The notes under the pieces were generated by a model. That model did no database searches, was not told the origin of the DNA, and was given only the letters and a program-made list of their open reading frames with translations. From Sulfurimonas sp. (lineage in GTDB: Bacteria > Campylobacterota > Campylobacteria > Campylobacterales > Sulfurimonadaceae), in contig JAUZSC010000025.1 of assembly GCA_030949825.1 (NCBI GenBank), positions 1-60,429 of the forward strand: a DNA stretch of 60,429 nucleotides. Reading direction: 5' to 3'. This document shows, piece by piece, positions 40,954 to 50,017 of the stretch. The position numbers were made by a program, and so were the translations under genes. Numbering within the stretch: the stretch's first letter is position 1; each line of letters begins with the position of its first letter.

Positions 40954-41439
40954 GCGTGACATTAAAAACAGAAATTAACAATAGTTTTTTTTTCAAAACC
41001 ATTTCTTGAATCTTTATTTTTTGTACAAAATAAATGGCATCAGCATGGTATTTTTGTACATACGCTTCGTGTTGTGTACTGTACTCTCAAGGCGAAAGAA
41101 TTTAAAATGTTAGGTGCAGCTCTCTTTCACGATGTAGGAAAACCATCAACAGCCTTTGTAAAAGATGATGAAGATAGACAATACAATGAGTACAGTTTTA
41201 CAGATCACGAAGAAAGAAGTTATCAAATTATAAAAAATTGGTCTTTTTTAAGTGAATATACAAAGAATATGGTTCGTTATCATTATTTGATTCGTGACAT
41301 TAGTTTAAGTAAAAGTCGAAATAAACAAAGGTACGAAGAAAAAAAGAATATATGGGATGGATTGAGTCAAAATTTACAGGATGATTTAGCAATATTTTTA
41401 AAGCTAGATGATGAGGGCAAGGGTAAAAAAAGAAGATAG
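40950..41439 (+). CDS. HD-domain phosphohydrolase, one frame break
   Basis: GTG start overlapping the previous stop (GTGA). It begins VTLKTEINNS. After removal of one T from the T9 run 40985-40993 it reads SKPFLESLFFVQNKWHQHGI, then FVHTLRV with the first His, ALFHDVGKPSTAF with the HD pair, and FTDHEERS with a further His. HD proteins hydrolyse nucleotides or signalling phosphoesters. About 163 residues. It lies between an EAL and an HDOD gene, suggesting a signalling role. Confidence 0.7.
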
Positions 41440-41490
41440 TTATTATTTTTAAAGTGATATACTATATAAAATAAAGCAAAGGTATCATTT

Positions 41491-42312
41491 TTGAAAAGCT
41501 CAATCATAGATAGTATAAAATCACTTCCTCCACTTTCCAAAACAATCATAGATGTTAATAAGGTTTATGCAGATGCTGACGCTTCCATTCAAGATATGGC
41601 TAAGGTTATCGAACATGACCCTATGATAATTGCTAATCTTTTAAAGGCTACAAACTCTCCTTTATATGGTTTTGCACGAGAGATTCATAGTCCTGCTCAA
41701 GCTGTAGCTCTTTTTGGTATGAGTATGACACGCTCTATCGCACTCTCAAATGCGATAAGAAAACTCCTTAATGTAGATATGCAACCTTATGGAATAACAT
41801 CTGAAAAATTTGCCGAGATTTCTGAACTTCAAGCGACTTTGATGATGAAATGGTACAAGCAAATCGATAAGAAAAAAGCAGATAAACTTTACCTTGCTAC
41901 ATTTCTTCAAGAAACTGGGAAAATCCTTATCGCAAGTGATGTAATTCAAGATGATGAAACGACTTCATTTTACTCTGAAGTAGAGCTTTCAAATAACTTG
42001 GCACAGGTTGAAAAAATGTATGTGGATGTTACATCTTCAGAAGTTACAGCAAAGGTGTTTGAGCATTGGAATTTTGAAGATGATTTTATACAGATGATAC
42101 TCTATGCAGATAATCCAAACAATGCACCTGAGGCAATAAAAGAATTCTCCACAGCTTTAAACATTATAAAAACAATAGTGCCTATGAATAACCCACTCTC
42201 AGAAGTAGCGATTAACATAGGTTTAAAAAAAGCACACGATGCTGGGTATAATCATGAACTTCTCGAAGATGCAATAGATGATATACTTGATGAATTAGAA
42301 AAAGGGCTTTAA
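41491..42312 (+). CDS. HDOD-domain protein
   Basis: 273 residues, TTG start. HDOD domain from residue 5 (LPPLSKTIIDVNKVYADADA; AKVIEHDPMIIANLLKATNS; PAQAVALFGMSM). HDOD proteins are non-catalytic relatives of HD phosphodiesterases found in regulatory circuits. Its stop shares a base with the polA start. Confidence 0.8.
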   Translation: MKSSIIDSIKSLPPLSKTIIDVNKVYADADASIQDMAKVIEHDPMIIANLLKATNSPLYGFAREIHSPAQAVALFGMSMTRSIALSNAIRKLLNVDMQPYGITSEKFAEISELQATLMMKWYKQIDKKKADKLYLATFLQETGKILIASDVIQDDETTSFYSEVELSNNLAQVEKMYVDVTSSEVTAKVFEHWNFEDDFIQMILYADNPNNAPEAIKEFSTALNIIKTIVPMNNPLSEVAINIGLKKAHDAGYNHELLEDAIDDILDELEKGL

Positions 42313-45008
42313 TGGCTAAAACAGTAACAGTAATCGACACATTTGGATTTTTCTTTCGTAGTTTTTATGCACTTCCTCAGCATCTTAAAAATAAAGACGG
42401 CTTTCCTACAGGACTTTTAACAGGTTTTACAAACTTTATATCGAGTTTACAAAAAGATCATGACAGTGATTATATTATTTTTGCCATTGACACTAAAGGT
42501 CCTACATTTAGAAATGACATAGACCCAAACTATAAGGCAAATCGTAGCTCACCACCAGAAGAATTGATTATGCAATTACCCATTGCAATAGAGTGGATAG
42601 ACAAAATGGGTTATAAAACTTTAGGTAAGGTTGGTTTTGAAGCGGATGATATTATAGCGACAGTTGTACGCCATGCAAAAGAGCAGGGTTATACAACACG
42701 AGTCGTTTCACATGATAAAGATTTATACCAGCTTATAGATGATGGTAAGGTTGTAGTCATAGATGCTATTAAAAGAAAAAGCATGGATGAGGAAGCTTGT
42801 TATGATAAATACGGAGTTACTCCTGCTCAGTTTACAGATTATCAGTCTATTTTAGGCGACAGTGCAGATAATGTTCCCGGGGTAAAAGGCATAGGAAAAG
42901 TTGGAGCAGAAAAGTTACTTAAAGAGTTTCATACACTCGATGGCATCTATGAAAATTTAGCCGTGATTAAAGGTGCAAACCAAAAGAAACTTATTGAATA
43001 TCGTGAGAATGCCTATATGTCAAAAGAGTTAGTTACACTCAGACCTGATGTTTTAGATACTTTTGATTTTGAACCTTATAAAATGGATGTTAAGAATCCT
43101 TTTTTAAATATTTACGATGAACTCGTGCAGTATGAGCAAAATGGTATTCTTAGAATGTTGCATGCTAAAAATTTAGTGGGTGATACAAAAGAAGAAGTAC
43201 AAGAAGTGAAATTGAGAAAACTTGACTTTAAAGCAATACTTCTTGATGATGAAAAAGAATTAAACAAGATTCTCAGTACACTAAAAGAAGATACGATTGT
43301 CGCTTTTGACACTGAAACAACAGGCTTGAATTATCAAAATGATAAGCTTGTAGGTTTTAGTTTTTGTTTTAATGAAAGTGAAGCGTATTATGTTCCTTTT
43401 GCTCATTTTTATTTGGGTGTAGGAAATCAGGTGAGTGAAGATACGGCCAAAAATGCAATGCGAAAAATCTTTAACTCTAAAGTAGTTGGACATAACATCA
43501 AGTTTGATTTACATTTTGTAAGTAGATTTTTACAAGATGATACTTTAGAAATTTATGCAGATTCTATCATCTTAGCATGGTTAGTAAATCCTGAGAGTGG
43601 TTTAGCTATGGATAAGTTAGCAGATAAACTTCTCGAGCACACAATGGTGGCTTTTAAAGACACTGTAAAAAAAGGTGAAACATTTGGAGATGTAGACTTA
43701 GTATCGGCAACTTCGTATGCGGCTGAAGATGCTTTTATCACCTTGAAGTTATTTCATCTTTTAAATGAAAAACTAGAGTTACAGAGTGCTACTCATTTAA
43801 TAGAACACGCGATGTCAGTTGAGATTCCTTTCATCAATACACTTTTAGGAATGGAAAAAGAGGGTATAAAAATAGACACTGCCTTTTTAGAGCGATTTTC
43901 TGTTGAAGTTAAAGAGAATTTATCCAATCTAACGCAGAATATTTACGACTTAGCTGGAAGTGAATTTAACATCAACTCTACAAAACAACTCGGTGTGATT
44001 TTATTTGAGCATCTCGAACTTCCAACTGGTAAGAAAACTAAAACAGGCTACTCTACAAATGAATCAGTTCTTTCTTCACTCAAAGACAGTCATGAGATTA
44101 TTCCTAAGATACTCCAATACCGTGAAGTTTATAAACTTTACTCAACTTACATAGACCCACTTACAAAACTTGGACACGAGGATGCTAAAAGTAGAATCCA
44201 TACTTCATTTGTTCAAACGGGAACTGCAACAGGACGACTAAGCTCTAAAAACCCTAACTTGCAAAATATTCCAGCTAGAAGTAAGCTTGGCCTAAAAATA
44301 CGAGAGGCCTTTGTGGCAGAAGAAGGTAAAAAACTTGTAGGTATTGATTATTCCCAAATCGAATTACGCTTACTTGCTCACTTTTCACAAGATGAAATTT
44401 TAGTAGATGCCTTTAAAAATGACAAAGACATTCACCTCCAAACAGCGATAGCACTCTTCGGCGAAGAAGAAGCTCCAGCAAAGCGTTCTATTGCCAAAAC
44501 AGTAAACTTTGGACTCCTTTATGGAATGGGACCAAAAAAGCTCTCAGATACGCTAGGAATCACGACTAAAGATGCAAAAGGCATTATCGAGAGATACTTT
44601 GAAAGTTTCCCTAGTATTAAAACATATTTTAGAAGTATTGTAGACAGTTCTAAAGAGTTTGGCTATGTCCAAACACTTTTAAAAAGAAGACGCTATTTTG
44701 ACTATGAAAATGCTACTCCGATGTTTAAGGCAGCCTTTGAGCGAGAGTCAGTAAACTCACTTTTTCAAGGAAGTGCGAGTGACTTGATAAAGCTTTCTAT
44801 GAATAAAATAGCTACCGTGATAAAAGAAGAAAATCTCGATGCTAAAATGCTTTTACAGATTCATGATGAACTTATTTTTGAAGTAGATGCCACTCAGTCA
44901 GAGATGCTAGGAAATAGATTTAAAGATATTATGGACAATATTATGGAACTTAGAATTCCTCTAAAAACGAGTATGAATATCGGAAGTCATTGGGGCGAAT
45001 TGAAGTGA
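42312..45008 (+). CDS. polA: DNA polymerase I
   Basis: 898 residues. 5'-3' exonuclease/FEN domain (VIDTFGFFFRSFYALP; SVILGDSADNVPG-like QSILGDSADNVPGVKGIG). An active-looking 3'-5' proofreading domain has AFDTETTGLNY, GHNIKFDLHF and YAAEDAFIT. The polymerase domain has GRLSSKNPNLQNIPAR, GIDYSQIELRLLAH, KTVNFGLLYGMG and MLLQIHDELIFEV. All motifs are present and the gene is uninterrupted. Confidence 0.97.
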   Translation: MAKTVTVIDTFGFFFRSFYALPQHLKNKDGFPTGLLTGFTNFISSLQKDHDSDYIIFAIDTKGPTFRNDIDPNYKANRSSPPEELIMQLPIAIEWIDKMGYKTLGKVGFEADDIIATVVRHAKEQGYTTRVVSHDKDLYQLIDDGKVVVIDAIKRKSMDEEACYDKYGVTPAQFTDYQSILGDSADNVPGVKGIGKVGAEKLLKEFHTLDGIYENLAVIKGANQKKLIEYRENAYMSKELVTLRPDVLDTFDFEPYKMDVKNPFLNIYDELVQYEQNGILRMLHAKNLVGDTKEEVQEVKLRKLDFKAILLDDEKELNKILSTLKEDTIVAFDTETTGLNYQNDKLVGFSFCFNESEAYYVPFAHFYLGVGNQVSEDTAKNAMRKIFNSKVVGHNIKFDLHFVSRFLQDDTLEIYADSIILAWLVNPESGLAMDKLADKLLEHTMVAFKDTVKKGETFGDVDLVSATSYAAEDAFITLKLFHLLNEKLELQSATHLIEHAMSVEIPFINTLLGMEKEGIKIDTAFLERFSVEVKENLSNLTQNIYDLAGSEFNINSTKQLGVILFEHLELPTGKKTKTGYSTNESVLSSLKDSHEIIPKILQYREVYKLYSTYIDPLTKLGHEDAKSRIHTSFVQTGTATGRLSSKNPNLQNIPARSKLGLKIREAFVAEEGKKLVGIDYSQIELRLLAHFSQDEILVDAFKNDKDIHLQTAIALFGEEEAPAKRSIAKTVNFGLLYGMGPKKLSDTLGITTKDAKGIIERYFESFPSIKTYFRSIVDSSKEFGYVQTLLKRRRYFDYENATPMFKAAFERESVNSLFQGSASDLIKLSMNKIATVIKEENLDAKMLLQIHDELIFEVDATQSEMLGNRFKDIMDNIMELRIPLKTSMNIGSHWGELK

Positions 45009-45021
45009 TATTTTTTAGATT

Positions 45022-45040
45022 TTAGATTATTTTAATCTAA
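45022..45040. promoter_or_regulatory. Palindrome before tetR gene; operator or polA terminator
   Basis: Perfect 8-bp arms TTAGATTA/TAATCTAA around TTT, 42 bases before the tetR start. It could be the autoregulatory operator of the TetR protein or a weak terminator for polA. A candidate -10 lies nearby at about 45053. Confidence 0.4.
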
Positions 45041-45081
45041 TTGTTATATCATAAATAATTATTTCAAATAAGTGAGTATAC

Positions 45082-45678
45082 ATGGCGAGAATCTCTAAAG
45101 AAGAGAAAAAAAGTAAAATCATAGCAGCAGCATTAAACCTTTTTTCAGAGCGTGGTTTTTATATTACTACTATTCCTGATATTGCTAAAAAGGTGGGTAT
45201 GAGTGTTGGTAATTTTTACAATTATTTCAACTCAAAAGATACACTTGCTCAAGAACTTATTATGTATATCTCCGAGCATCTCGGAACTGAGATTAGAAAA
45301 ATAAACGAGCAAGATATTAGCACGCAAGATAAAATATCTGCTATTGTAAATATGTACTTTGACTTGGCAGATACGAAACCTGAGATGATAGAGTATTTTT
45401 TACGAGTCTACCTTGCAAACCGTGAAGTCTTTGGTGATGGATGTGAGGGTATGATTTGTGTTTCTCCTTTTGTTACAGAGATGATGATATTTTTTGAAGA
45501 AGGGGTAAGTACTGGGGACTTGCATAACCAAGATTTCTTTTCTGCCTTTGGTCTTTTTATGGGCTATCTTGGAGGTATGGTTTTCCTTTTTGGTGAAAAA
45601 ATCCTTCCAACTTCATTAGAAGAATATAAAGAACCTATCAGTGAGAACATCTACAATGCCCTTAAATCAAGAGGCTAA
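45082..45678 (+). CDS. TetR/AcrR-type transcription regulator coupled to hydrogenase
   Basis: 198 residues. The N-terminal TetR HTH is clear: KIIAAALNLFSERGFYITTI, then DIAKKVGMSVGNFYNYFNSK. The C-terminal ligand or partner domain (60-198) is helical and specific to this lineage as far as I can tell. The last 23 bases overlap the start of the [NiFe] small-subunit gene, so the two are co-translated. I infer that it senses or responds to the hydrogenase state, or controls nearby hydrogenase genes. Confidence 0.8.
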   Translation: MARISKEEKKSKIIAAALNLFSERGFYITTIPDIAKKVGMSVGNFYNYFNSKDTLAQELIMYISEHLGTEIRKINEQDISTQDKISAIVNMYFDLADTKPEMIEYFLRVYLANREVFGDGCEGMICVSPFVTEMMIFFEEGVSTGDLHNQDFFSAFGLFMGYLGGMVFLFGEKILPTSLEEYKEPISENIYNALKSRG

Positions 45679-46561
45679 ACCCAAGCTACTTTGGATTCAA
45701 GGTGTCACTTGTAATGGCAATACCCATTCTTTTTTAAACCTTCCGTATCTCGAGAGTCTTCTTGCTAAATACGAACTTTTATACCACCCGATTCTTCCAT
45801 GTAAACATACATTTCAAACTATAGTAGAACAAGAACTCGAGTGTGATGTTTTGATTTTTGAAGGGACTTTTGACCCACTTATGAAACGCCATGATGTTTT
45901 ACTCAAAGATGTGCTAGAACATTACTCAAAAAATACTCGTTTTATCATTAGTGCTGGAAGTTGTGCTAGTTTTGGAGGAGTGTTTAAAGAGTCAGCCCCC
46001 GAGAGAAACAGTGGGCTTATTTTTAATGAGTCTGATCCTTATGGACCAAGTCTGCAACACAAACAAAAAGTCATCAACCTCTCTGGTTGTCCTATCCATC
46101 CTGAATGGATGGGCTATACTCTGAGTATGATAGCAGATGGTAAAGAAGTTCAAGTTGATGAACTCCATAGACCCATAGAACTTTACAGCACGCTCGCGCA
46201 TCATGGATGCACAAGAAACGAATACTTTGAATGGAAGGTCGATACCAAGAATTTTGGAGAAAAAGAAGGTTGTTTGTTTTATGGGCATGGGTGTCGTGCT
46301 CCTATGACGCACTCATCATGTAACAAAATACTTTGGAATGATGTAAGCTCTAAAACGCGTTCAGGTACTCCATGTTTTGGATGTACCGAGCCTGATTTTC
46401 CCAGATCAAATCTTTTTAGTACGCAAACAAATATGTCTATCCCTCACGATGTTCCACTGGGAGTTTCTAAACGAAGTTATTTGACATTGGCAGGCATCGC
46501 AAAAACATTTCATATAAAAAGACTTGAGGAGAAACTCATTGATTACAAAAGAGATAATTGA
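45656..46561 (+). CDS. [NiFe] hydrogenase small subunit, putative sensor type
   Basis: About 301 residues without a Tat signal, so cytoplasmic like group 2 enzymes. Start chosen at ATG 45656; GTG 45641 is the alternative. Proximal cluster region: WIQGVTCNGNT (the second usual Cys is Asn), SAGSCASFGG and LSGCPIHPEW. Medial and distal cluster residues: HGCTRNEY, GCLFYGHGCRAPMTHSSC and GTPCFGCTEPDF. It carries electrons from the NiFe site. The partner large subunit overlaps its 3' end by 23 bases. Confidence 0.85.
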   Translation: MPLNQEAKPKLLWIQGVTCNGNTHSFLNLPYLESLLAKYELLYHPILPCKHTFQTIVEQELECDVLIFEGTFDPLMKRHDVLLKDVLEHYSKNTRFIISAGSCASFGGVFKESAPERNSGLIFNESDPYGPSLQHKQKVINLSGCPIHPEWMGYTLSMIADGKEVQVDELHRPIELYSTLAHHGCTRNEYFEWKVDTKNFGEKEGCLFYGHGCRAPMTHSSCNKILWNDVSSKTRSGTPCFGCTEPDFPRSNLFSTQTNMSIPHDVPLGVSKRSYLTLAGIAKTFHIKRLEEKLIDYKRDN

Positions 46562-47837
46562 CCGTATAGAGGGTGAAGCATCTATACATTTTGATATGAA
46601 AGATGAAAAGGTAGATTTTGCAACTGTTAGTTTTCCTCATTTTCGCGGGATGGAAAAAATGCTTCAAGGAAAAAATGCACTTGATGCGCTTGTTATAACA
46701 CCAAGGGTTTGTGGCATCTGTGGTCATGCGCATCTCATGGCAACTGTAAGAGCCATCGAAGATGCATATAAAAATGCTGGCAAGGAAATTATACTTTCGC
46801 AAAAAGCTCAAAATTTACGAGAGTTTACACTTGTGATGGAGATGATTCAAAATCATTTTAAATGGCTTTACCTTACCATCATTCCCGAACTTACACAACT
46901 TGCTTCTTCTACGCGTTTACAAACACCCTTAAAAGGTGCTTTCGCTTCTCAAATAGCAACCAAGGCTTTGGCTCTATTTGCAGGGCAATGGCCACACTCT
47001 TCGTATATGATTCCAGGAGGAATTACCTCTGACCCAACGCATATGGAACTCATAAAAGCAAAAAGTTTTGTAGAAGAATTAGTTGTTTTTTTTGAAAAAG
47101 AGACTGCTAGAACAGGTCTTGATGAGATACTGGATTATGAGTCGTGTAAAGATTTTAAAAATATAGATAGCGATATATCTGCACTTGAGCAAAATCTTAT
47201 GAACTTGGAGATGCACAAAAAAGGCTTTGCGTACGATAGGTTTATAAACATAGGAAAACATCGTTTTACAAGCCCTTGGAAACTTCTTGGGACGAAGCCT
47301 TATAGCATTGATATAAAGTATATAGACACTGAAAATTCCTACTCGCCTGAGGAAAAATCCTATGCAAAAAATGCTTTGTATAAAGACAAATACTATGAAA
47401 CAGGTCCCTTGTCTCGTTTAATGGCACAAAAAATTCCTCTTATAAAAAATATACATAGACGATTTAAAGACAGTACTTACTCTCGAGTAATGGCAAGAGT
47501 CTTTGAAATACCACTTTTACTCCAACACTCTCTAAAACTACTCAGCGAAATTCAAATAGATGAAATATCTTGCGCTGAAGTTGAAGATATATCAAAAATT
47601 ACAGCGAGTGGTATAGGAGTTGTTGAAGCTCCAAGAGGACCACTCATTCATAAAGTAGAGATTGAGAAGGGAATAATAAAAAAATATAAAATCATAACCC
47701 CAACACAATGGAATATAGGAAGTGGTAGCAAAGAAAAACCTATGCCTGCACAAAAAGCAATGCAAGGTCTAAGTAAAGAAGAAGCACTCTTCGTTTTTAG
47801 AGGTTTTGATGTGTGTTCTGTTTGTACTACGCATTAA
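46539..47837 (+). CDS. [NiFe] hydrogenase large subunit lacking C-terminal extension
   Basis: TTG start at 46539 after GAGGAGA; begins ITKEIIDRIEGEASIHFD with the proton-path Glu in RIEG. NiFe ligands: ITPRVCGICGHAH (L1) and FDVCSVCTTH (L2). L2 has Val instead of the usual Pro after Asp. The protein ends exactly with that His. Catalytic group 1/2 enzymes carry a tail beyond it that a protease removes; known H2-sensing hydrogenases lack this tail. VVEAPRGPL supplies the conserved Arg near the active site. I therefore read it as a sensor-type enzyme. Confidence 0.85.
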   Translation: MITKEIIDRIEGEASIHFDMKDEKVDFATVSFPHFRGMEKMLQGKNALDALVITPRVCGICGHAHLMATVRAIEDAYKNAGKEIILSQKAQNLREFTLVMEMIQNHFKWLYLTIIPELTQLASSTRLQTPLKGAFASQIATKALALFAGQWPHSSYMIPGGITSDPTHMELIKAKSFVEELVVFFEKETARTGLDEILDYESCKDFKNIDSDISALEQNLMNLEMHKKGFAYDRFINIGKHRFTSPWKLLGTKPYSIDIKYIDTENSYSPEEKSYAKNALYKDKYYETGPLSRLMAQKIPLIKNIHRRFKDSTYSRVMARVFEIPLLLQHSLKLLSEIQIDEISCAEVEDISKITASGIGVVEAPRGPLIHKVEIEKGIIKKYKIITPTQWNIGSGSKEKPMPAQKAMQGLSKEEALFVFRGFDVCSVCTTH

Positions 47838-47841
47838 AGCC

Positions 47842-49617
47842 TTAAAGCTTATAAAGTTCTTCAAGTAGCATAGGTTTATAAAAATAATAGCCTTGATAGC
47901 TTACATTGTACTTGAGTGCCATAATGTACTCGTACTGTTCTTTGCTTTCTATGCCTTCGATGATTACTTGCATATCAAGTGAATGTGCAAGTGAAATCAT
48001 TCCTTTTAGAAGTTTGTATTGCCTCTCATCTTCGAGTATTTCATCAACAAAAACTTTATCAATTTTTAGTACATCAATAGGGTACTTTCTTATATAGTCA
48101 AACGAAGAATAACCAGTCCCAAAGTCATCAATGTAGATTTTAAAACCAAGCTTCCTCATTTTTGTCAATGTATCTAAAATAAGAGCATCTTTTTTCCCAA
48201 ATACATTTTCAGTAATTTCAAAATTGACTTTTTTTTGAAAAATCTGGATTCATTTTTACTTTTTCTTCTAAGTAGGAAACAAAGTTTTCATCATCAAATT
48301 GGTGTAGAGAGAGAGATTTATTGAGACACATATCGGGAATTTTTCATCATTACAAATACTGAAAATATGATCAATAATATAGTAAGTGAATTTGTTTATC
48401 ATTCCCTGTTCTTCTAGTAATTGTATAAACTCCACAGGTGAAATATTTTCACCCCCGTGATTCCATCGTGCCAAGACTTCACAAGAAACATGTCCTTTAT
48501 CACCCTTACAAATAGGCTGGTATACGAGGTAAAATTCTTCATTTTTAAATGCATTATGAAGTTTTTCCACTAGGTCTATTTTTCTTTGAAATTCTTTTGC
48601 AAGAACTTCATTGAAAAACTTATAAGAGTTCTTTCCATTATACTTCACAGCATACATCGCCTTATCTGCCATAGAAAGAAGCATAGATGCACTTAAGTCA
48701 GATGCAGGATTCATTAAGATTCCAATACTTAGTGAGATGTCTAAACTTATGTCATTGATGATTATATTTTCTGATGATATTTTTAGTAGATTTTTTGCAA
48801 GTTTTTCTACAATACTTTTTTTTGGGATATTTTCAAGGATAATAACAAACTCATCTCCTCCTAGTCGTGCTATAAAATCATTTCCGCGTACATACTTTCT
48901 AAGATAATTTGAGAAGACAATGAGCAATTCATCGCCAGTCATATGTCCATAAGTGTCATTAACTGCCTTAAAAGCATCTATGTCTATAAAAAGCAATGTA
49001 AAATTAAAGTTTCCATTCTTTGGATCTCTTTGCATAAGGGCATCTAGTTTTTGGTTAAAGGCATTTCTGTTTGGGAGTTGTGTGAGTGAGTCATTCATAG
49101 CAATATCACTGAGTTCTTGTGTACGAATTTCAACCCGTCTCTCAAGTGATTTTTTTTCATTTTTCAAAAGTTCTTTTAAATTATAAATCTCTGTAATATC
49201 ACTAAGGAGGAGTATGAAATGTTTTTTGTTATTAAAGAGAATTTCATTTACATCAGTTTTATAATAATGCGTATTGTAAAAGATATTTTCTATATTTTGA
49301 TTTGTAAACAAAGTAAAAACAGTCTGTAAGTTAGAATACTCAGTGAGTTTATGACCTATGATATTTTTAGATGAGAGTTCAAATACACTACAAGCGAGTA
49401 GATTAAATAAGACAATATTAAAGTCTTCATCAACTACAATAACTATATCTGAAAGATTATCCATCAAGGCTTCGTTTCGATTTTTCTCATCCTCAAGTGA
49501 ATCTAAATGCTTGACTACTTCTTTGTACTGTTCTATCGCTTTTTTTGCATGGATTTTGGATGCGTTTTTCCAAGTTTGAATCTCTTGAATATACATCTCT
49601 TCTTGAATCTTAAACAT
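47842..49617 (-). CDS. PAS-GGDEF-EAL cyclic di-GMP enzyme in hydrogenase operon (two frame breaks)
   Basis: Starts at 49617. Helical N-terminus (1-45), PAS domain (about 46-150: LSDIVIVVDEDFNIVLFN), GGDEF domain with intact RLGGDEF and an inhibitory RxxD (RGND) five residues before it. The EAL domain has SCEVLARWNH, SINLSLHQFDDENF, FEITEN, YIDDFGTGYSSFDY, LKIDKVF, IIEGIES and YQGYYFYKP. Joining it needs a 2-base change in the GA repeat 48306-48316 and removal of one T from the T8 run 48229-48236. Both activities look possible. The start overlaps the hydrogenase-protease gene by 8 bases. No transmembrane segment, so cytoplasmic like the hydrogenase. Confidence 0.88.
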
Positions 49618-50014
49618 CTTTGCTCCACTTTAAAACTGATTCAAAAACTTCATCTATAAAATTTTCATTCTGTGGAACACATGCCATTACTTCTACATTT
49701 GGTACACGCTCAAGTAAAGTATCGAGTGATTTGAGTAGATAATACAAGGCACTTTCATGATGGTATGTATCGTAATAGACATTTTTTAAAACTTCACTAA
49801 GTGCATAGATTTTTGTATTTTGGGTTTCTGGCATATAGTCTAAAATCAAAATATCCTTTACATTTTCAAAATGAGGAAGAAGGTTTAAGCCACCAAGTCC
49901 ACCCTCAACCCACTCGACAAAGTTTTTTCCTTGCTCTCGTGCCTCATCATAAACATCAAGTGCCGCTGAATCTGGGTAGAGATAGCGGTTTCCTACACAG
50001 AGTACTCTTTTCAT
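49610..50014 (-). CDS. Divergent hydrogenase maturation protease-like (M52) protein
   Basis: 134 residues beginning KRVLCVGNRYLYPDSAALDV. This aligns with the GNxLxxDEGxG start of M52 proteases, but the nickel-binding acidic residue after the Asp is Ser here. The second ligand Asp is in ILILDYMP and a His is kept in TYHHESALYYLL. EGGLGGLNLLPHF matches the family's GGxxGLxLL block. It follows hupL by 3 bases. It may process HupL, or act as a non-catalytic chaperone, since a canonical protease is encoded at 52632. Confidence 0.7.
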   Translation of the reverse strand: MKRVLCVGNRYLYPDSAALDVYDEAREQGKNFVEWVEGGLGGLNLLPHFENVKDILILDYMPETQNTKIYALSEVLKNVYYDTYHHESALYYLLKSLDTLLERVPNVEVMACVPQNENFIDEVFESVLKWSKDV

Positions 50015-50017
50015 AAC

